Below are positions 6,319-7,617 of a stretch of 7,617 nucleotides of DNA, piece after piece. Origin of the DNA: Clostridia bacterium (GTDB lineage Bacteria; Bacillota_A; Clostridia; Oscillospirales; Acutalibacteraceae). Position 1 is the stretch's first letter, and every line of letters begins with the position of its first letter. Below the pieces are notes generated by a model, which worked only from the letters and a program-made list of their open reading frames with translations, was not told the origin of the DNA and did no database searches. The stretch spans positions 1-7,617 of the forward strand of contig JAFPAK010000214.1 in assembly GCA_017390825.1 (NCBI GenBank), given 5' to 3'. The position numbers and the translations under genes are program-made.

Positions 6319-6909
6319 TTAGTACACAAAGCCAAATTTAGGGAGTGGCCACACTCTTATAAAAACTTTCCCAATAATGTCATCTCTTGAAATTGAACCA
6401 ATAACGGAATTTCGACTATCCACCGAATTGGAGCGTCTATCGCCTAATACAAAATAACTGGTTCCCGGCACTTTATACGGAAATTCCAAATCACAATCTC
6501 CCAGCCCTTTAGCCGTTACATAAGGTTCTTCTAATAATTCGCCATTCACATAAACATTACCATCGGCATCCATTGCCACCTCATCTTCAGGCAATGCTAT
6601 CACTCGTTTTAGCAAAATCTTTCCTTGATAATAAAAGCCGATTAAATCGCCTCGTTCAAAATTTTTCGTTCTTAAAAGAACAACAATTTCATCATGTTCC
6701 AAAGTGGGTGACATACTATCACCTGAAATTTGAAGGATTGGCAAAAACAAAGTTGTAATTAAAACAGCGACGGCGGCTACTACCAAAAGCACAGAAACCG
6801 TACCCCGAAGAGCTTGGCGATAGTATGTTCCTCTTCGTATGCGTTTGCGCTCACTTTGAATTTCTGTTAATGAGGGGACAGAAACCTTCTTTGTGTGTTT
6901 ATTAGCCAT
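6319..6909 (-). CDS. lepB: Type I signal peptidase
   Basis: A membrane serine protease of 196 residues that removes signal peptides from exported proteins. One membrane segment (about 36-58) follows a basic cytoplasmic tail, the usual Gram-positive layout. The catalytic Ser is S65 in SGDSMSPTL and the general-base Lys is K101 in LLKRVIALPED. The conserved GDRRSNSVDSR box is at 156-166 and IIGKVFIRVWPL is at 178-189, so the enzyme looks intact. The ATG at 6909 overlaps the preceding coiled-coil gene by 8 bp and has GAGGGTG upstream. Its place just before adhesin and pilin genes fits the known habit of pilus loci to carry a dedicated signal peptidase (as the SipA/LepA-like proteins of streptococcal pilus islands). 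Those relatives can be non-catalytic chaperone-like proteins, but this one keeps Ser and Lys, so catalysis is expected. Preference for these pilins is inferred from context. Confidence 0.95.
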   Translation of the reverse strand: MANKHTKKVSVPSLTEIQSERKRIRRGTYYRQALRGTVSVLLVVAAVAVLITTLFLPILQISGDSMSPTLEHDEIVVLLRTKNFERGDLIGFYYQGKILLKRVIALPEDEVAMDADGNVYVNGELLEEPYVTAKGLGDCDLEFPYKVPGTSYFVLGDRRSNSVDSRNSVIGSISRDDIIGKVFIRVWPLPKFGFVY

Positions 6910-7348
6910 TTTCTACACCCTCGCACGATTCCTGTTTATTTGCTTCAAGAACAGCGTTTTGTGTTCGAAGTTGTTGCCACTTTGCGTACTCACTTTTATA
7001 AGCAGCTTTTAAGGTGTCGAACTTTTTCTCGCCATCGGCAAGTATTTTTTTAACCTTTTTCTCGGCGTCTTCAATCTTTTTTTCGCACTCTTTTTCTGTA
7101 TTTTCTTTCATATATGAGATTTCACGCAAATAAAGATCGGCTGTCATTTGAGCGGTAGAAAATACATTTGTCACCGACATAGCCGCATCGGCAATTGAAC
7201 CTGCTGTAGAAATACGAATTCGTTTATCCTGAAGTTCGTTTTTAAGCGACTCTATTTCTTCTTGCATTTCTTGTTCGTTCTTCTTTAACTGATAGATTAT
7301 ATCAACCAGTTCTCGACGACTTAAACGCTTTAATTCTTTGCTTATCAT
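6902..7348 (-). CDS. Cytoplasmic coiled-coil protein of unknown function
   Basis: A 148-residue protein with no signal peptide or membrane segment. After the start (LKRLSRRELVDIIYQL, 7-21), residues about 20-45 form a first coiled coil rich in Glu, Gln and Lys. A less charged segment, AGSIADAAMSVTNVFSTAQ (49-67), breaks it. A second long coiled coil spans about 75-138. The overall form recalls DivIVA-like or ATPase b-subunit-like scaffolds, but no family can be assigned with confidence. The gene has AGGAGG 7 nt before its ATG, overlaps the upstream gene by 4 bp (ATGA) and overlaps the signal peptidase by 8 bp, so it is made together with both. A role in placing or organising the secretion and pilus machinery is a guess from this context. 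Similar short coiled-coil genes seem to recur beside clostridial sortase loci, as a memory-based impression only. Confidence 0.85.
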   Translation of the reverse strand: MISKELKRLSRRELVDIIYQLKKNEQEMQEEIESLKNELQDKRIRISTAGSIADAAMSVTNVFSTAQMTADLYLREISYMKENTEKECEKKIEDAEKKVKKILADGEKKFDTLKAAYKSEYAKWQQLRTQNAVLEANKQESCEGVENG

Positions 7349-7617
7349 ACGTTAGCCTCCTCGTAATCAAGGCTTTTGCTGGCTATTGATACTGTTTCAC
7401 GTTGCCTATGTGGCTTCTTACCGTTGGTGCATCGTTCGTACTCAACACTCAAAATGGTTTTAAGTGTATGCACAGCATGTTCATCAAGAGAGGCAAGCAT
7501 TGTACAAATCTCGTAACAATGTTCATTAAACAAAGTTAGATCCACATCATATGCCTGCTTCAGGTTGAGCAAATTACAAATCTTAATAACCGTTTCGTAG
7601 GATGTTCCACCAATCCC
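7345..7617 (-). CDS. Probable XRE-type transcriptional regulator, C-terminal part (cut by window edge)
   Basis: Ninety codons are open from the right edge to the TGA at 7345-7347; the N-terminus lies outside the window. The first visible residues, GIGGTSYETVIKICNLLNL, look like the last part of an XRE/Cro-type helix-turn-helix domain, where a phrase such as PSYETVIKICNAL commonly closes the fold. After it come two probable helices around NEHCYEICTMLASLDEHAVHTLKTIL, as found in the tails of small clostridial XRE regulators, and a polar tail. There is no membrane segment. A TTG at 7572 could be read as a start, but the frame continues upstream without a stop and no ribosome site is evident there, so a longer gene is preferred. 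As first visible gene of the coupled set it may regulate the pilus operon. The family call rests on a short stretch only. Confidence 0.6.
   Translation of the reverse strand, partial: GIGGTSYETVIKICNLLNLKQAYDVDLTLFNEHCYEICTMLASLDEHAVHTLKTILSVEYERCTNGKKPHRQRETVSIASKSLDYEEANV
7356..7361 (-). promoter_or_regulatory. Ribosome binding site for the coiled-coil gene
   Basis: AGGAGG lies 7 nt before the ATG at 7348 and inside the end of the upstream coding region. Together with the ATGA overlap it shows that the coiled-coil gene can be translated both independently and by coupling. Confidence 0.7.

Noticed and set aside
7345..7572. A complete 75-residue gene starting at TTG 7572
   Set aside because: The frame stays open to the window edge and the residues before 7572 continue the helix-turn-helix-like text, so this is the end of a longer gene.

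Overview
The window is a sortase-assembled pilus locus from a Gram-positive bacterium, most likely an anaerobic Firmicute of the class Clostridia. Evidence for this is the pair of LPXTG-anchored surface proteins with CnaB/SpaA-type domains, a class C sortase, a dedicated type I signal peptidase, strong AGGAGG-type ribosome binding sites and moderate-to-low GC content. The species cannot be named from the sequence. All seven genes lie on the minus strand, so the locus reads from high to low coordinates. Both ends are cut: the first gene lacks its start and the last lacks its end.

In transcription order the layout is: the C-terminal part of a probable XRE-type regulator (7345-7617); a cytoplasmic coiled-coil protein (6902-7348); signal peptidase I (6319-6909); a large LPSTG-anchored adhesin or tip pilin with a degenerate CHAP-like domain (2843-6280); the LPETG major pilin (1274-2764); a class C pilus sortase (294-1157); and the N-terminal part of a further secreted, pilin-like protein (1-318). 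The first three genes overlap by 4 and 8 bases and look translationally coupled. The last two overlap by 25 bases. The only notable gaps are 77 bp between adhesin and major pilin, which holds a weak promoter-like signal, and 116 bp between major pilin and sortase, which holds a 13-bp perfect stem-loop.

The inferred working model follows known class C sortase systems. The signal peptidase trims the secreted subunits. The sortase cleaves the LPXTG signals and joins the major pilin subunits through a lysine in a pilin motif. The adhesin caps the fibre, and the truncated last gene may encode a basal or minor subunit. Isopeptide-forming domains (K/N and K/E pairs) probably stiffen the shaft and tip. 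No complete pathway outside known pilus biology is visible. The less ordinary points are the apparent loss of both catalytic residues in the adhesin's CHAP-like domain, repeated extracellular Cys/His motifs in adhesin and pilin, an altered sortase lid motif, and the unexplained coiled-coil gene. No RNA genes, mobile elements, CRISPR arrays or stretches over 300 bp without a gene were seen.
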